Positions 12,426 through 25,914 of a stretch of 64,000 nt of DNA are shown in pieces. Origin of the DNA: Dimorphilus gyrociliatus (taxonomy: Eukaryota > Annelida > Polychaeta > Dinophilidae); assembly GCA_904063045.1 (NCBI GenBank), contig CAJFCJ010000012.1:372001-436000 (forward strand), given 5' to 3'. A program made the position numbers and the translations under genes. The notes beneath the pieces are model-generated. The model was given only the letters and a program-made list of their open reading frames with translations, had not been told where the DNA came from and ran no database searches. How positions within the stretch are numbered: position 1 is the first letter of the stretch; each line of letters starts with the position of its first letter.

Positions 12426-15400
12426 TTAAGTAATTAAGATCTTAACCTTACTTTAATCAGAAATACAAATTGAATTTTCGCAATTTTGACGACATTTATG
12501 AAAAAATTAACAACAAAAACAATATAAAAAATTTGTTATCAAGTATTTTTAATTTAGTTTTAAATAATGTTAATGTTCATGCTTTCAGAGATAAATTGAA
12601 GGAAATTTATAATCGAAGGCAGACAGCTCAAGTCAGCATATTTCGATTTTCAATATCTATATTTTTATTATTAGACAAAAAATTGAATATTATAGCATGT
12701 TTAAAGCAACACAAATATTTCGTTAAGGAAACTTATCGGTTTGGATTTTAACTCTACTTACCTACAGTATATACATAATAGTATATATAATAATTAATCC
12801 AAATGAAAACAAGTACATTAATACATTAGATAACAAAAAGAAGTAAACATTAACCTTTTTATTCAACTCACCATTCTCCGGTAGTGTACATTTTACTATT
12901 AATTTGCTGGTTATTATTTAAATATAACTTAATATTGATTATGCTATTAAACACAGAATTCTAAGTATGTAAACAAATGAATTTCCCTGAAAGTTTAAAA
13001 CACGTATTAACAATATAAGTATTTCTTATTTGTATGGTTTTTTCATATTGTAGGTAATTTTCTAGATGATCCATTCTATTTCTAAACGTCTTAAACTATA
13101 CGTTTTATTAGTAATATGATTGTCAAAAACACCTGTCAAAAGAATATCCTAATGCATATAATATTTCTTAGAGTGCGAAGCTAGTTAACAGGAATATCCA
13201 AAAAATGGATCTCTTTAAAAGAATTGATAATCATAGCTACAGTTAGCAACAAAAGAATAAACAATAGCGCTATTTTAAGTACTCTCTTTTTCTGGCTTAT
13301 GTCATTGAAAGTAATTTATTCTCCTGTCCTCTGTTCGAAGACTGCTAATACTCTTAACACAAATTACTTTTAACGTAATTGTTTCTTCTCTAATGAAACA
13401 TTATTAAAATTATACAAGTAAAAACTGGTATTCTACAACGTAAAATAAAAAAGTTTTTATCTTTTACCTGTGAGATTTTTCACAGAGAAACAATCTCCCT
13501 ATAGGTTATTTACTTTTAGTTTTAAATTCTTACTCATCTTATCTTGTTTACTAATATTTAATCTACTCGATTAATCATTTCCCTCAATATTTTCTCGAGT
13601 TACTACACAGAGGAAAACTTAATCTATCTTAATAGCTGAGTTTAAGCATAAAATATCTTTTAGAGAGTATTTTCAATATTGAATTTATGGTTTCATCCTC
13701 CTAAAGACCTGGTGTTTAACAGATTTTGACACTAATTTTCAAGGGACTAGGTCCTTAAGAATATATTTTAACGAAATGGAAACGACTTTTTTACCCTTTT
13801 ACCCGACAGAATTGTATTTTATATTATATTAAACGAAATATAAGAGACTCTAGGATGGCCTTTGGTTGTGTATCAAAGGTCATTTATTTCACTTTCTTCT
13901 TCTAAATGCTGTCTTAAAAGTAGTAAAATGATTTTTTTTTGTTTTTTCCCCTAAAAATATGTACAAACACTGGAAAGCGGAGGGGAAAAATACATAGATG
14001 ATAAGGTTTAGTATATTTCAACTACTATTAGCTTCCAATGTGTTTTTCACTTTTAGACGAACGTCTTTTATTCGATACCATGATATTTTTTTTCATGATT
14101 TGATTAGCTCAATTTTTATGAAAATAGAAAAATGTAACCTCGGTGGTACTGCTAGCTTATTAATGATTATATTCCTAAACTAATTCAACAAAGCGTTAAG
14201 GGTAAAACTATTTGCACCCTAAACATAAAATGGTAAGCCCAAGTTGTGCGTAACTATTTGATATCCATTAATCTCTTTCTATCAATTTAGTGATCCGTAA
14301 AACTAATTAAAATCCTTTTCTGGACATATTTTTGTTTCCGAGACAAAAACATCAAAATTATAGAAAATTTGAAACGCTATCCTTGAGAGAAGGCATTGAG
14401 TCGAGCTGGAAATCAACTATCTCATTATGACTGGATGAAATCTCTGACTGCGATTAGTTATCATTATCTGTTTGATACCCTCAAATAGGCACCTACTTTT
14501 CAAGGTTAATTGAACAAGTTATTGACAGTTCCCTTTCTTTACAAAGTGTATTTCGTCATTATTTTATTTATCTCTCCAACAAAAACTGATATAAATGCTG
14601 AAATACAAACTATTTAAATCAGAAATTTAGTAAGAATAGAACTCAATCAATTTATTAATAATCTAAATATAATTATTTTAGATAAATCCAACCAACATGA
14701 ATTTAATAAACTGACTTTCTTATTAATTTTTTTTCCATTCTAATTAAAAATACATAGTCACGCTCTACCAAGTTTATCTAATTAATCGAATAATTCGCAA
14801 CGCTGAAAAGTCAAAGAGAATGGGAAATAGATATTGTATAATATTTTATACTTATTGAATAAGCAACTAGATTTAAATGTATTGTTTTGTTTATATAAAT
14901 TTTATACCTATAAATAAGTTAACTTATTAAGTAATTAATCTAACTAATTAATTAATTATGTAAATGTTCAACTCTTCAAACAAAACGAATTATTATTGTA
15001 TTTTAACTATTTTAGAATTCGTAAAATATAGATGGCATCATTTTCAATATGTAACAATTCCATATAGAGTTCTATATAAAATGAAAAGAGATAATAGTAT
15101 AGCTGTATACATTAGAGAATTTAAAAGAGGTTTTTATTATTGCTGAACCTACAAAAGTTATTACAAAATTACTTGACTATTAAATAACATTATAATAGTT
15201 TCTTTCCTTTATCTTTTAACAATTAGCCTAATATTTATTTATAGAATATTTTAAATAAAAACTATATTTATTTATTTATGATAAATTTAATAAAAATCAC
15301 TTAATGACTTAAATTCTGGTTTATGTGCAAGTGTAATGGAAAATAAATGATTTCTTTTAACGAGGACAATAAAAGAAATACAGAATAAAAACATGAAAAT

Positions 15401-15426
15401 TGACACAGAAACACGTACAACAGGCA

Positions 15427-18245
15427 TCAATCTATCAGAGATTTCCATTTATCTCTATTTGCCAAAACGCGTTCAACAAGATTCTGAAAATTGGTATCTA
15501 AAGTAGAAAGAGCCTGTACGGTAGAAAAATAAAGAATTTAACAGAATATCTAGCAAAAACAGTAATATTGTGTTGTTACCTGATATAGAGGGAGGCAAAT
15601 CTGATCAATCCATCCGATTTGCAAATTAGGAAGCTCATCTCTTTTTTTCATATTAATAGAATGCATCGATTGTATTTGTAAAGCCTTTTCTTTTTTGCTT
15701 TGTTCGTAAAATTCTTCCATTACTAGGTTAGCAGCCTGTAGATGGCGTACATAGTAAAGTATTTTTTTTTGACAAACTATCTTTATTTTTTCTCTAAAAT
15801 TCGAAGAAAAACTTTCCAAAAGAAGAAGATTCACTTACTTGATATTGAACATTCCAGTTTTTTGTTATGGCTCCTATATCACATGCCGTCATAAGAATAG
15901 ATCTAATAGTGTTATTATCAGGTTTTGTAATGTGATTATCTTTTATCCACAGTTTTCTTTGACTGCAATAAACTTATTCATAAGAAACATATGTTAGATA
16001 AAAAAAAATTGAATTTGGTTAACCTCATATGTCGTCCTAAATCTGTGGCCAAAATAGCGTCTTTCATCATACTAATAACTGTTTGATAATCACTGGAAGA
16101 CATTTGGGAAAATATATTATGGCCTTTACTATTCAAAATGGTAATTGCTTGGTTGAAGTGATGATGTTCAAGTGTAGCACTTGTGCCATATAATTGAGCT
16201 AGGGCTGAGTCACTTCTACAAAGATAAAATATTTTAGCTTAATAAATAGGGAATATGCATTTTTCTTACTTTGATAAGAATGCATTATTAGTACCCCGAT
16301 GGTCAACATCATGACATATGCACGCAACAGCAAGACCTAATTTTTCTAACATAGTTAAATTACCTCCTAACCTTGTATTCTAATGGTGAAAAAAAAAGAG
16401 TATATTAGAAAATACATCCTATTTTCTGATAGCTTAGAATATAAATGTACACACGTTAAATATAGCAAACATTAACTGACAAACATTAAAAGCGTGCCTC
16501 CAATTGTGATATGCAATTGATCTATAATTTTTTCGAACAGCCAAAAAGAACCTGCAGACAGTCTAAAAAAAAAGGGAAATAGAACTGTTTAGAGTATATA
16601 AAAAGGGAAAAGAACATTTTTACTCTCTTTATTTAATTTAATTTAATTTGTAACATCTGATATATTTATTACCTCTTCATTCATAGAAAAATGTGATATA
16701 AATTCCATTTTATGAAATAAATCAATAGTTGCTTTTAGCATCTGGTCAGAAGATAAACTGAAATCATCAAATGTTAACCTATGTATCTCATCCCTGTCGT
16801 ATTCAATTTGTTTGGCCTGTAAAGATAAATTAATTTATTTATAGCTTTTATTAAAGAAGGGAAATCAGTTAAAAAAATGCGTTAAACTTATTAATGTAAT
16901 AAAGTTTGCTAATCTGTTAAAGTTTTTCTATAAATATCTCTTTTTTTTCTATTTATCGCATTCATTTAAAGCTACTTATTTTAAATGATAATCGTTTTAT
17001 TTATGAAACCTGAAATTCTTTCATTTCTTCAACTGGAACTGTTGTATGATAAGATAAAACCTGTTGGATAAGAAAAGAAACAACATTAACTGACGCCATC
17101 TATTGAAAGGAAAAAGAAAGACAAACGAGAAAAAATAGTTTACATTCAAATAAGAGTATTGTCTGATCACGATGACGTTCTTTAGGTTTATTTTAAGTAC
17201 AGTTTGTTACTATTCTTAAGCTTCGTGGATAGAAGATTAAATATAGAGCTACTGATTTCATTAATAAGGATCGTTATTTTCCTTATAGACTATGGAAATT
17301 GAAATTTCATGCTGAAATTTTTGCATGAATTAAAATTTTACATTTGTTTTCTTTTCGTAAAAGACTTATAAAAGAAGAGTAATAGCTTATTTAGAAGGAA
17401 ATGCAGTAAGTGACCTGAATTCGAATTTCTACCGCAATTACTAATATCGCCTTTAACTGCATGTAAATTAATGATCTTATTGAGGAAGAGTAACATTTAG
17501 ACTCGTATATTGGTTTACCTCTAGAGCAACAGTCCGTTGAGCTGACGCTTTAGAAATTTCATCGTATAAAATACAATTGTTAATTGCTAAACCACAAAAA
17601 ATACTGTAAGCCTGTTGAAATAAAAAAATAGAATAGATAAGATTTATATAAAGAAAACAATAAGAATGGAATAGTAAAAGAAAAAGATTAATTATCTTAC
17701 GCCAAAGAGCATTTCATCGTATTCCTGGAACGTTCCAAAATGTTTATTTAATAACATTATCGCACCAAGTTTTCTTGATTCTGAATTTAAAATTGGCTTG
17801 CAAAATAAACTATTTACTGGCGTTTTAATATTCCTCAACAGTTCCTATAGAAATAAAATGCAAAATAATCAGACTTCATTAATGCGTATCTCAATAATAT
17901 ATTAAATATTAGTAAAATGAAAAAACTGTTACAAGTACATCATTCACATCCTCTGTGACGATTTTAATATCCTCTTCTATGAATAGAGAACGCTTAGCAA
18001 TAGCTCCCAGCTCGTAAAAGGGATGCTTGTGACTACAAAAGAAAAAGTTATACTTTATAAACGGTAATCAGAAATTATAATATACTGTATAAGAAAGTAG
18101 ACATATATACAGTATTTATGAATCTACATTCATATTTAATATATTCCGTTTAAGAATATAAAAGTATTCTATTCATAAATCTTTCTTCTAAATAAGTACA
18201 TTAAAGATGGTGGATTATGCAGAAATTCATATACTGTATATATAA

Positions 18246-18287
<42 letters not shown>

Positions 18288-18311
18288 ATGAAATATATAC
18301 TGTAAATACTG

Positions 18312-18342
<31 letters not shown>

Positions 18343-21300
18343 ACTGTATATATACTGTGTATACTGTATAACATACATAGTAAATGTAGATTAATATAAA
18401 ACACATATATTCTATTCCATTCACTTGATACATAAATGTGTTTAAAACAAATCTATTTAGGCAAGTTCCATATATTTTACTTTCTTGAATATGTAATGTA
18501 TAGCTTCTATAACAAACATAAGTCTAATTGAAGAAACCTTCTTTTTCTTACATGTCAGAAATAATATAAAGAAAAAAAATATGGACAATTCTTTCCTATT
18601 TGTCTAAAAGATAAATTTTCTCTTAACAGTAAAAAATAGGTTACTCTATGTTTTCATTTCCTTCTATACAGAATATAAATTCAAAGCTTTAGTCAATTAT
18701 TAAAATTACTTTGCTAGGAAGACGATTTTAACATTTTAATTATTTGTAAATAATAAATGTAGTAATGGTAGTAGTAGTAGTAAACACATTAATATGTTAG
18801 TACTCTAATTCAGTTTACATACAGTATATATGGAATTATACAAAAAGCAACACAAAAAAAATAAAAAAGGGTTATATTACAATCTAAAAATGCTAAAGAG
18901 TGTTGTCATGGAATAAATATACAGAAAAAAAACAGAGAGGGAGAGATTGCGAAGCGGAACTAATTAGAAAGAAAAACATAAAAATATACTTTTTTCTTGG
19001 ATTTAAATGAATTTGAAAGAATAACTTTTGTATAAGTTTAATAATAAAGAAAATTGATATTAAGATAGTATATTAAGTAATTAATATAGCTTTTTAGTTG
19101 CTTTCTTTCAGTTTCTTATGTAATTTTACCTGAATTTTTCTCCATCATTTGGACCATTAACGGTGAATATTTTCGAAAATTTTATTTCCTGTACATTCTA
19201 ACATAAAAAAGACTTCCATTATTTAAATACCACATGCTTTTGGCCTGATTTTACTTGACTTTGTTCATCGTCCAGGAGAAAAACGCAGCAATCTTGGCAA
19301 TCAAATAAACTCCTCGCCTTAATAGTTATTTTAAACAGCAAATTTCCCAGGATTCGCTCTTCCTCAAATAGTTCATGAACTACTTCTAAGAGAATCTGAA
19401 AAAAAATATACGGTTACCTAGGTAACAGAGGATCAAGTGCTTATTAAATTTCGAGCAGTCATATACGTGCAAGTAATATTTATTTTTAGGAATATACATA
19501 TAATGTGTTTAATTCTCTGGCAGAAATCGTCTTCAATTTAAGAGTTCAAGAAAAAAACACCAACCTTGTTTCGTTCGTAGTCTTTCTCATAGTTTCCAAC
19601 ACTTTCGGCGTTGCATATCGCCATAGAACAAAATGCAGCATAGGTTTCCAAAAGCTGTGAAAAAATAAAGAAAAGAGAGATCAAATATCGATTATATTAT
19701 GGTTTTTTTTTATTTCATTCTTTATATTCAGCTAATGAGAGAAAGTAAACTGTATTATTTTTGTTCTGTGTCTACAACTAAGTTTTCTCAAAACTAGCTA
19801 AGAAAATATGGGGAAATAAATGTATTAGTATATATTAGTAGATATATATATATATTACTATATTAGCTAATATAGTATATTTAAATAGTAATTTATTGAA
19901 TACACTTCAATATAATTGGATTTATGAGAGAAATAAATTAAAAAATAAGAGCTCATTTGGTTTAATATTCTTTGTTTTTAATTTAGAATATTAACCTAAT
20001 AAAGGTAAGAAAAAATCTAGTAATATTAAAAATATAAAACTAAGAAGAGAAATAGATGGACAAAATGATATATACACAAAAATAACAAATGATTATAGTC
20101 CATTAATTGTTGTTGATTACTGTTTATTATCTACCTTATTAAATACGTTAGGATAATTATAAAAAATACTTCAAGAAATTATTAGGCATTTTTAACGAGT
20201 TTTTCCATACTAAGCATCTAATCATTTATCTCTATTGGTAAGGGTAAACTAGACGCTTTTGATGTAGTTATATGAAAAATTGTATAAATATCCGTTACTG
20301 TAAACAAATCATTTCCTTTTTCTCTACTAGAATAAATAATTAATGTATTATTGTAGAATTGTAGAATTGTACCAAGTTAACCTTCACATTAACTCCTCAC
20401 CTGAAAGCGTATACCTAGCAGACCTACAGTACAGGGTAACGGAACATCTTAGAATATTATTTGTATAAATGTAGTATTTGTCATTTATATAGTATACATA
20501 TAATGTATATGTTATTTTTCATACAAATCTTATATTTGTAAAAGCTAAGAGAATTTTTAATTACACCTTTAGACAATCATGTAATTTGATATAGGTATTT
20601 TGTATTATGTCTGAAAGTGACGTGCCGTTAATAGAATCATTGTCTGAAAGGTCTTCGATATTGTACAAGTTACTTACTCTATTCGTGAATAGAATATGTC
20701 AACTTATACATTGAAAGTGAATAAAAAAATAAGAGTAAAACTTTACCTTTTCATCCCTTTGAGTAAATCCTTCGTTTAAAACATCATTACTTCTCTCCAA
20801 TTTCATTTTGTTAACAGCTTGTAACACGGCTATAACTTCCCCGTCTCGTCCTTTTATTGGCATACAAAGCATGTTTTCTATGTTTTCCCGAATTTCTTCA
20901 GCAATCGATGCGTCAACGCGGCTTAATTGCAGCTGGAAGATGAGAAGATTTTTTTTCTTTATTGAAATCGAATATTTTGATTATTTACAACCTATCTAGT
21001 CATACAACTAAAAAATGTATTAAAAAGATGTAGACAAACTATCTTTATTAAATATTTTCCAATCAATAAATAAAAAGTCAATGAGATTGTAAGAATACTA
21101 TATAAACGATATTTAAATGCATTTTTATGATAAGCTAAATCCTCTCATCATAACAAATAATTTATAGGAATAGCGTTAAGTTATCATTGAATTATTATTA
21201 TTATTATTATTATTAATATACTTATATGTATACATATATAAGTTATGATACAGCTTTGTAATCTAATGTAAGATCCTCTTATTCTCCACTATTTAGTTTG

Positions 21301-22667
21301 CCACCAAGGCCTATAGTTGTATTTCATGGAGAAAACAAATATCAATAATAGAAGAGTCGACTGCAAAGAAGAAGAAAAGGAGGAGAAGGAGAAGGGGCAA
21401 ACAGAAAAGAAGACTGTAGGAGTGACAGAAGAAAGAAAAAATTTCAAGTTTTATTGTTCTAAATCCTTTGAATGGACATTTTTTTGTACAAAGTAATAGT
21501 TTAGGTTAATTGTACAAATTTATTAAGATTAAAAGGTAAAAGTTTAAAAATCAATTATATAATAATATATATATATATATATATATATATGCTGTATATA
21601 TGCTGTATAATACAAATCAATATAGTATAAAAGTACAGTATGGATATTTTTTATGAAACATGAAATCTTCTGGAAATAGTTTTAAAGAAAATGATTGAGA
21701 CCAAGTTGTTATAGGCTTATTTGGAATCCTTATACCTAATTAGCCACGTTACAATATACAATAAGTAAAATTTTTACCTAGTGTTTACAGGAAAAAGAAA
21801 AACTATAAATAGATATGTAAATATAAAATGCAACATAAAAAGCATAAACTGTACGTAATAAATATTCTTGTTCTGGCGTAATCGTAGACTTTTATATATC
21901 ATATTTTATCAAGAGAATAGTTCTTATATGTACTATACATTCTATACACTTTTTAATCATGCATAAAATTATAACTGGCGTCTAAATATATATATAAATA
22001 CTGTATATAAAATATGCTAAATAAGTTTCAATTGCAAAATAATCTAGTCACTTACCATCTCTATGGGACGAAATCTTAGACATTTTTCCGAAGCCACACA
22101 TTTCGCTAAATATCCACCAACATCACTTGCCTTATCATCCAATATCAATCTTCCTTTCTTAACCTTCAATAATTCTACTTTTGTTGCAGATAGTAATATT
22201 TCAGCGTTAACTGATATTTTCTTTAAAATACTTGATAATTGTAAATCATATGCAATATCTTTGACTATCTCAAGAAAAAAATCTGTTTCATTAGAATCTT
22301 TTAATTTTCTTTTCATAAATTCATTTTGAGATGAAAATCCTGTGGGAATTTTCACTTTGGATTGAATATAATCGGACAGCAAAAAATTAGCAGACGACGG
22401 TAAACTAAAGCAATGCCTTAACTCTCTTCTACTTCCTCGTCTTTTTTGAAATTTTTGAGAATCCTCCGAGCATTCGTTTATTGTTTGTAAAGTTTTAAAT
22501 TTTGTTTGTAGAATTTGTTGTCTAGATTTTTGAAGATCAGTAACAGGTTTATAACTATTTTTTAACAGCCATTTATTAACTAAGGTTAATTTTGCCTTTT
22601 TCAGGAAATAATTCTCTACAAAGGCTTCATTTACATCCAACCATTTTGTTATATCGTCGGGATTCAT
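15427..22667 (-). CDS. PDE11: Dual GAF cyclic nucleotide phosphodiesterase, PDE11 orthologue (16 exons, 799 aa)
   Basis: Hydrolyses cAMP and cGMP in the cytosol. Exons: 22667-22056, 20932-20747, 19654-19565, 19395-19255, 19197-19130, 18032-17939, 17844-17701, 17611-17519, 17060-17010, 16816-16673, 16562-16455, 16379-16270, 16215-16024, 15962-15839, 15735-15580, 15513-15427. All borders are GT-AG and the sum is 2400 nt in one frame. The N-terminus ([19 protein letters not shown]) and RRGSRREL match PDE11. GAF-A is at about 129-296 and GAF-B at about 300-470; both keep the NKxnFx3DE motif (N245, K246, F260, D264, E265; N430, K431, F436, D440, E441). The catalytic domain has HNWRH (560-564), HDVDH (600-604), ACD (D706) and the purine-clamp Gln758 in [21 protein letters not shown] and [16 protein letters not shown] distinguish PDE11 from PDE5. 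GAF-A is shortened, and the protein ends about 10 residues after the last helix. Confidence 0.97.
18230..18372. repeat. (TA)n tracts with TATACTGTATA units inside a PDE11 intron
   Basis: Two long TA runs (about 18249-18282 and 18312-18339), flanked by three exact copies of TATACTGTATA and some variants. They lie in the PDE11 intron between the exons ending at 19130 and starting at 18032. Shorter (TTA)n (21190-21217) and (TA)n (21565-21590) runs lie in the first PDE11 intron. Confidence 0.9.
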
Positions 22668-25600
22668 ATTTTGTTCTGCTTAAATATAAAATATACAAAA
22701 AAACAATTGTTCACAATGTCTAATAAGGATATTATTAATAAATTCTACGAAATAGTTATGAAGTCAGCACAATAACAGTTAGATTTAGAGCGTAAATGAA
22801 AAAATAAATACCTGTATATACTTATAAATCAAACGTCATCCAAAAATTTACCGAACATCTAGCACTTGAGATAACTCTAGTGTTAATGAGGAATTTTTCA
22901 CCGATAAAACGCCATCTGGTGTCTTTCAACTCTTCTCCATTTTTTTCAGTGCAATTAATTACTCGGCATTCGTTGATAATTTGTAGCCAATATGTATCAA
23001 TTAAGGTGAAAATTTTTCATAGTAGAAGGAGAGATTTATTACTGACCTAGTCAAATATTTATACTAAACATTTGCTTTGACAGGGGATTATCGACGTATT
23101 TCTGATACGGGATTAGTATAACTGATTTTTCTTTTTCTTCTATTTACTTAAATATTAGACACGTTTTGTCATCAGACAAACTCTAAGTGTAATTAGTTTC
23201 AATGGATGGTTATTTTTGCGTAAATAACTTAAATAATCTTTCTAGTCTTTAAACTAATAGATATTTTATCATACTTGTTCTTTGTATGTATTATTTGCAG
23301 AAGCCATCTGAATAGTAATTTCTTACAGTCTTTTTATATTTTCTTTTAACTTTTAACGATTTTAAAAGCATTGTAATTATACAAAAAATATAGCTTCGGA
23401 AATAGAACCTGCAAAGGATGAAGAAAAGAGGTAGATGAGTTAGTAGGAAGACAGCAAATATACCTTTTAAACGTTTATACTGTATATTTATATGTATATA
23501 AATGTATAGAGAATAGAAGGTTAATAATGTTAAAAGAATCTAGAATTCAGCTCTGATTTTTCTCTATTTCATCACCTGTTGTTACTCTATCTGTTAGCAA
23601 AGTAAAATGTAGCTTTGTGTGTTTGTCTTTACTCAGTTTATTAACTTTCTATTAGACTTTGAAATCAACTTTATTCTATTTTATTATGAAAAGGGGAAGT
23701 TTCTAAAATATATTGTTAAAGTTTTATTTATTTCTAAAAGACTCTGTCATTTGTTCTATCCTATGCTTCCAATATGAAATGTAAACATTTCAGTGTTAGT
23801 CTAACACCTCATTAAAAGAATTATTTTATGCTTCAAACACAAACATTTTAAATAAACATACAAGATTTTTCTTAAAGGTGAAAAGTAAATTATACTGAAC
23901 GTAACATTTTTAACCTTGAAAATTTGCATGAAACTGTATTCTATCAAGAGAAGGGCGAAAAAGCATTTTGTAAAATAATAATTACACTTAATTATTAATA
24001 TAAGTATATATATAAGTAAGCTCTTTTAAAATATTTCTTCATATCTTTTCTGTGTATCATTAAGTTTTGATTAAACATAATTTTAATTAAGCAAAATGCA
24101 ATAGACATAAAAAAAAACAACTTTTTAATAAAAAAAAATGTAAAAACAGACGACACTCTTGTCTTTTTTTATTCTGTACCTTCTCTTCATTTTTAATATT
24201 GAAGAAATTCTATAAAGAAAGACTCATTTAAGTTAGACTTACTTATTGTTTTCTTTTTATCTATCATTTTTCTTACTTAGAAAAAGACGGAAATTTTCTT
24301 TTTATGATTGTAATGATAAGGCATGAAACTTTAATTTCCTTAAAATTGAAGACAAAGAAATAAAGAGAGACAGAAGGAAAAGAAAGAAAAAGAAAGAATT
24401 GAAAAAGAAGATATAAAATAGGCCAACGTTACATTTTGCTGATGCTTCTGATGATTTTTTGGAAAATTTATAAGAGAAATATTTCTGTCTTTATTAATTA
24501 CAGCTTGACAAAAGTATATTTAGATTATTTATCTGCTATATATAAATAACATAGCTAACGAATAGTACCTTTAACTTCCCTAACCTAAAAAAAAATCAAT
24601 ATCATGTCAGTAACATTCAATTTATTATAATAATTTGCCCAAAATACATTTGTTAAACATGATCAAAAAGAAGATAGTATTATATTTTTAGATATGAAAC
24701 TTTCAATAAAGTTAAAACTAATAAGTTAGGCTAAAGTTGAATTTATCAGTTTATTTTGTAATACTTACCAGATATAAATATACATATATATACTGTGTAT
24801 ATAATGAACATACAGTATATATATATACATTATATGTGATATACATCGTGTCTATCCTTCAAAACCAATATTAATACAATCATAATGAAACATATTTTTA
24901 AATATATCATAAGAATATAAATGAAATATCAATTCTTTCTGCTTAGTCAGTATATAAAAAGAGCAAAATTGATGGCGCTTCCATGCAATCGTGTATCCCT
25001 TCAATTTATGCACTTCATAACTTGAAGGTGAGCATACTACGTTACTTTTATGGCTTGGCGTGATTTGTTAGTTTTGTTTTATTTTCATTGCATTTCTTTT
25101 AAAGTATAAACAATGTTATAATCTCATATCTTAATATAAACAAATGTTTTTCAATTCTTTGCCTTAATACCCTATATTTACGTTTGTAAAGGGAATGAGA
25201 AAATGTTGTAAAAATAGAGAGATAATTTAATTTTTCGTCTTGTTTTACCAATTTTGCAGATCTTTATTAATTTTGTGTTTGATAAAAAATGTTGTAAAAC
25301 TGAAAAAGAAAAGCATAATTAAATCGTAAGAATAAAAAAGAATCTTCTTAGTCTTTTAAAAGAGACATCTGTATCTCTATCTGTCTCGGTTAGAACGACA
25401 AATAGAGACATTTACTTAAAAACTTGCACAAAGTTTAAAATAATACATTGTAATAATAGCTGTCTTTCAAATATTCTATTTCCGTAAAGAATCTCAAATT
25501 AGTGGTCGCAAGGTCTTTTGGTAGAGGTGATAGCTTTTAAGAGAAGAATAAACCTGTGAAATTCTAAGTACTCTCTTTTTACTAATAAGGTATTAATTGG

Positions 25601-25913
25601 ACGAGTTATTCGTTTTATAAATACACACATATAAAATTAGTTTTGTTATAAAAAATATCGAATTAGTTAAACTATTTTCTAAAAATAGTATCTTTATTTG
25701 TACTTCCAGCAAACCTTCTGCTTGAAAAAACTTGCCCCTGTATTTTTGCTTTGCTGAGTTTTTATTTTGTGATTTTTACAATGTATTATTCTTTCTTATT
25801 TTATATATATATATAGTTTTTAGCCATTTTGATGGTAAAAGCAGATTTGCAGTATTTTTATGTTTTAAAATGAATCTTTTTAAACTTCAGAAATTTCAAG
25901 AAACGAGTCAATA
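22668..25913. other. Shared upstream region of PDE11 and the GABA-B subunit gene
   Basis: A 3.2 kb head-to-head spacer: PDE11 starts leftward at 22667 and the GABA-B gene rightward at 25914. It must hold both promoters unless there are untranslated first exons elsewhere. It contains a CTCF-like site 240 bases above the PDE11 ATG, a weaker GATGGCGC word near 24972, a purine tract (24352-24410) and TATACTGTATA-type units near 23476 and 24790-24830. No other gene is seen. Confidence 0.6.
22908..22921 (-). promoter_or_regulatory. CTCF-like site upstream of PDE11
   Basis: Minus strand ACACCAGATGGCGT, 12 of 14 matches to CCASYAGRKGGCRS, about 240 bases upstream of the PDE11 start codon. Confidence 0.4.
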
Positions 25914-25914
25914 A
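25870..25914 (+). promoter_or_regulatory. Short upstream ORF overlapping the GABA-B start codon
   Basis: An ATG at 25870 opens a 14-codon frame whose TAA (25912-25914) overlaps the GABA-B ATG by one base (TAATG). If the transcript starts upstream of 25870, this geometry allows termination-reinitiation control of the receptor. The transcription start is unknown. Confidence 0.3.

Larger units (their letters stand above)
10512..15426. other. Intergenic region between the neuropeptide and PDE11 genes
   Basis: Both neighbouring genes are on the minus strand. The region holds the neuropeptide promoter side, a TA/CTGT microsatellite block (10783-10930), a decayed coding-like stretch (12000-12425), a weaker coding-like stretch near 14337-14485, and the likely PDE11 poly(A) signal (TTTATT on the plus strand at 15267-15272, about 155 bases past the stop). 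Open frames at 12470-12751, 13998-14183 and 14964-15146 are not recognisable and have AT-driven composition. Confidence 0.5.

Noticed and set aside
15427-15513. Acceptor ACTTTAG at about 15500 for the last PDE11 exon
   Set aside because: Shifts phase; the acceptor GTACAG before 15513 gives [20 protein letters not shown], which continues the family alignment.
18201-18433. Two minus-strand open frames rich in Tyr and Ile
   Set aside because: Translation of TA microsatellites inside a PDE11 intron.
22063-22329. Plus-strand open frame opposite PDE11 exon 1
   Set aside because: Antisense shadow; the minus strand matches PDE11 over its whole length.
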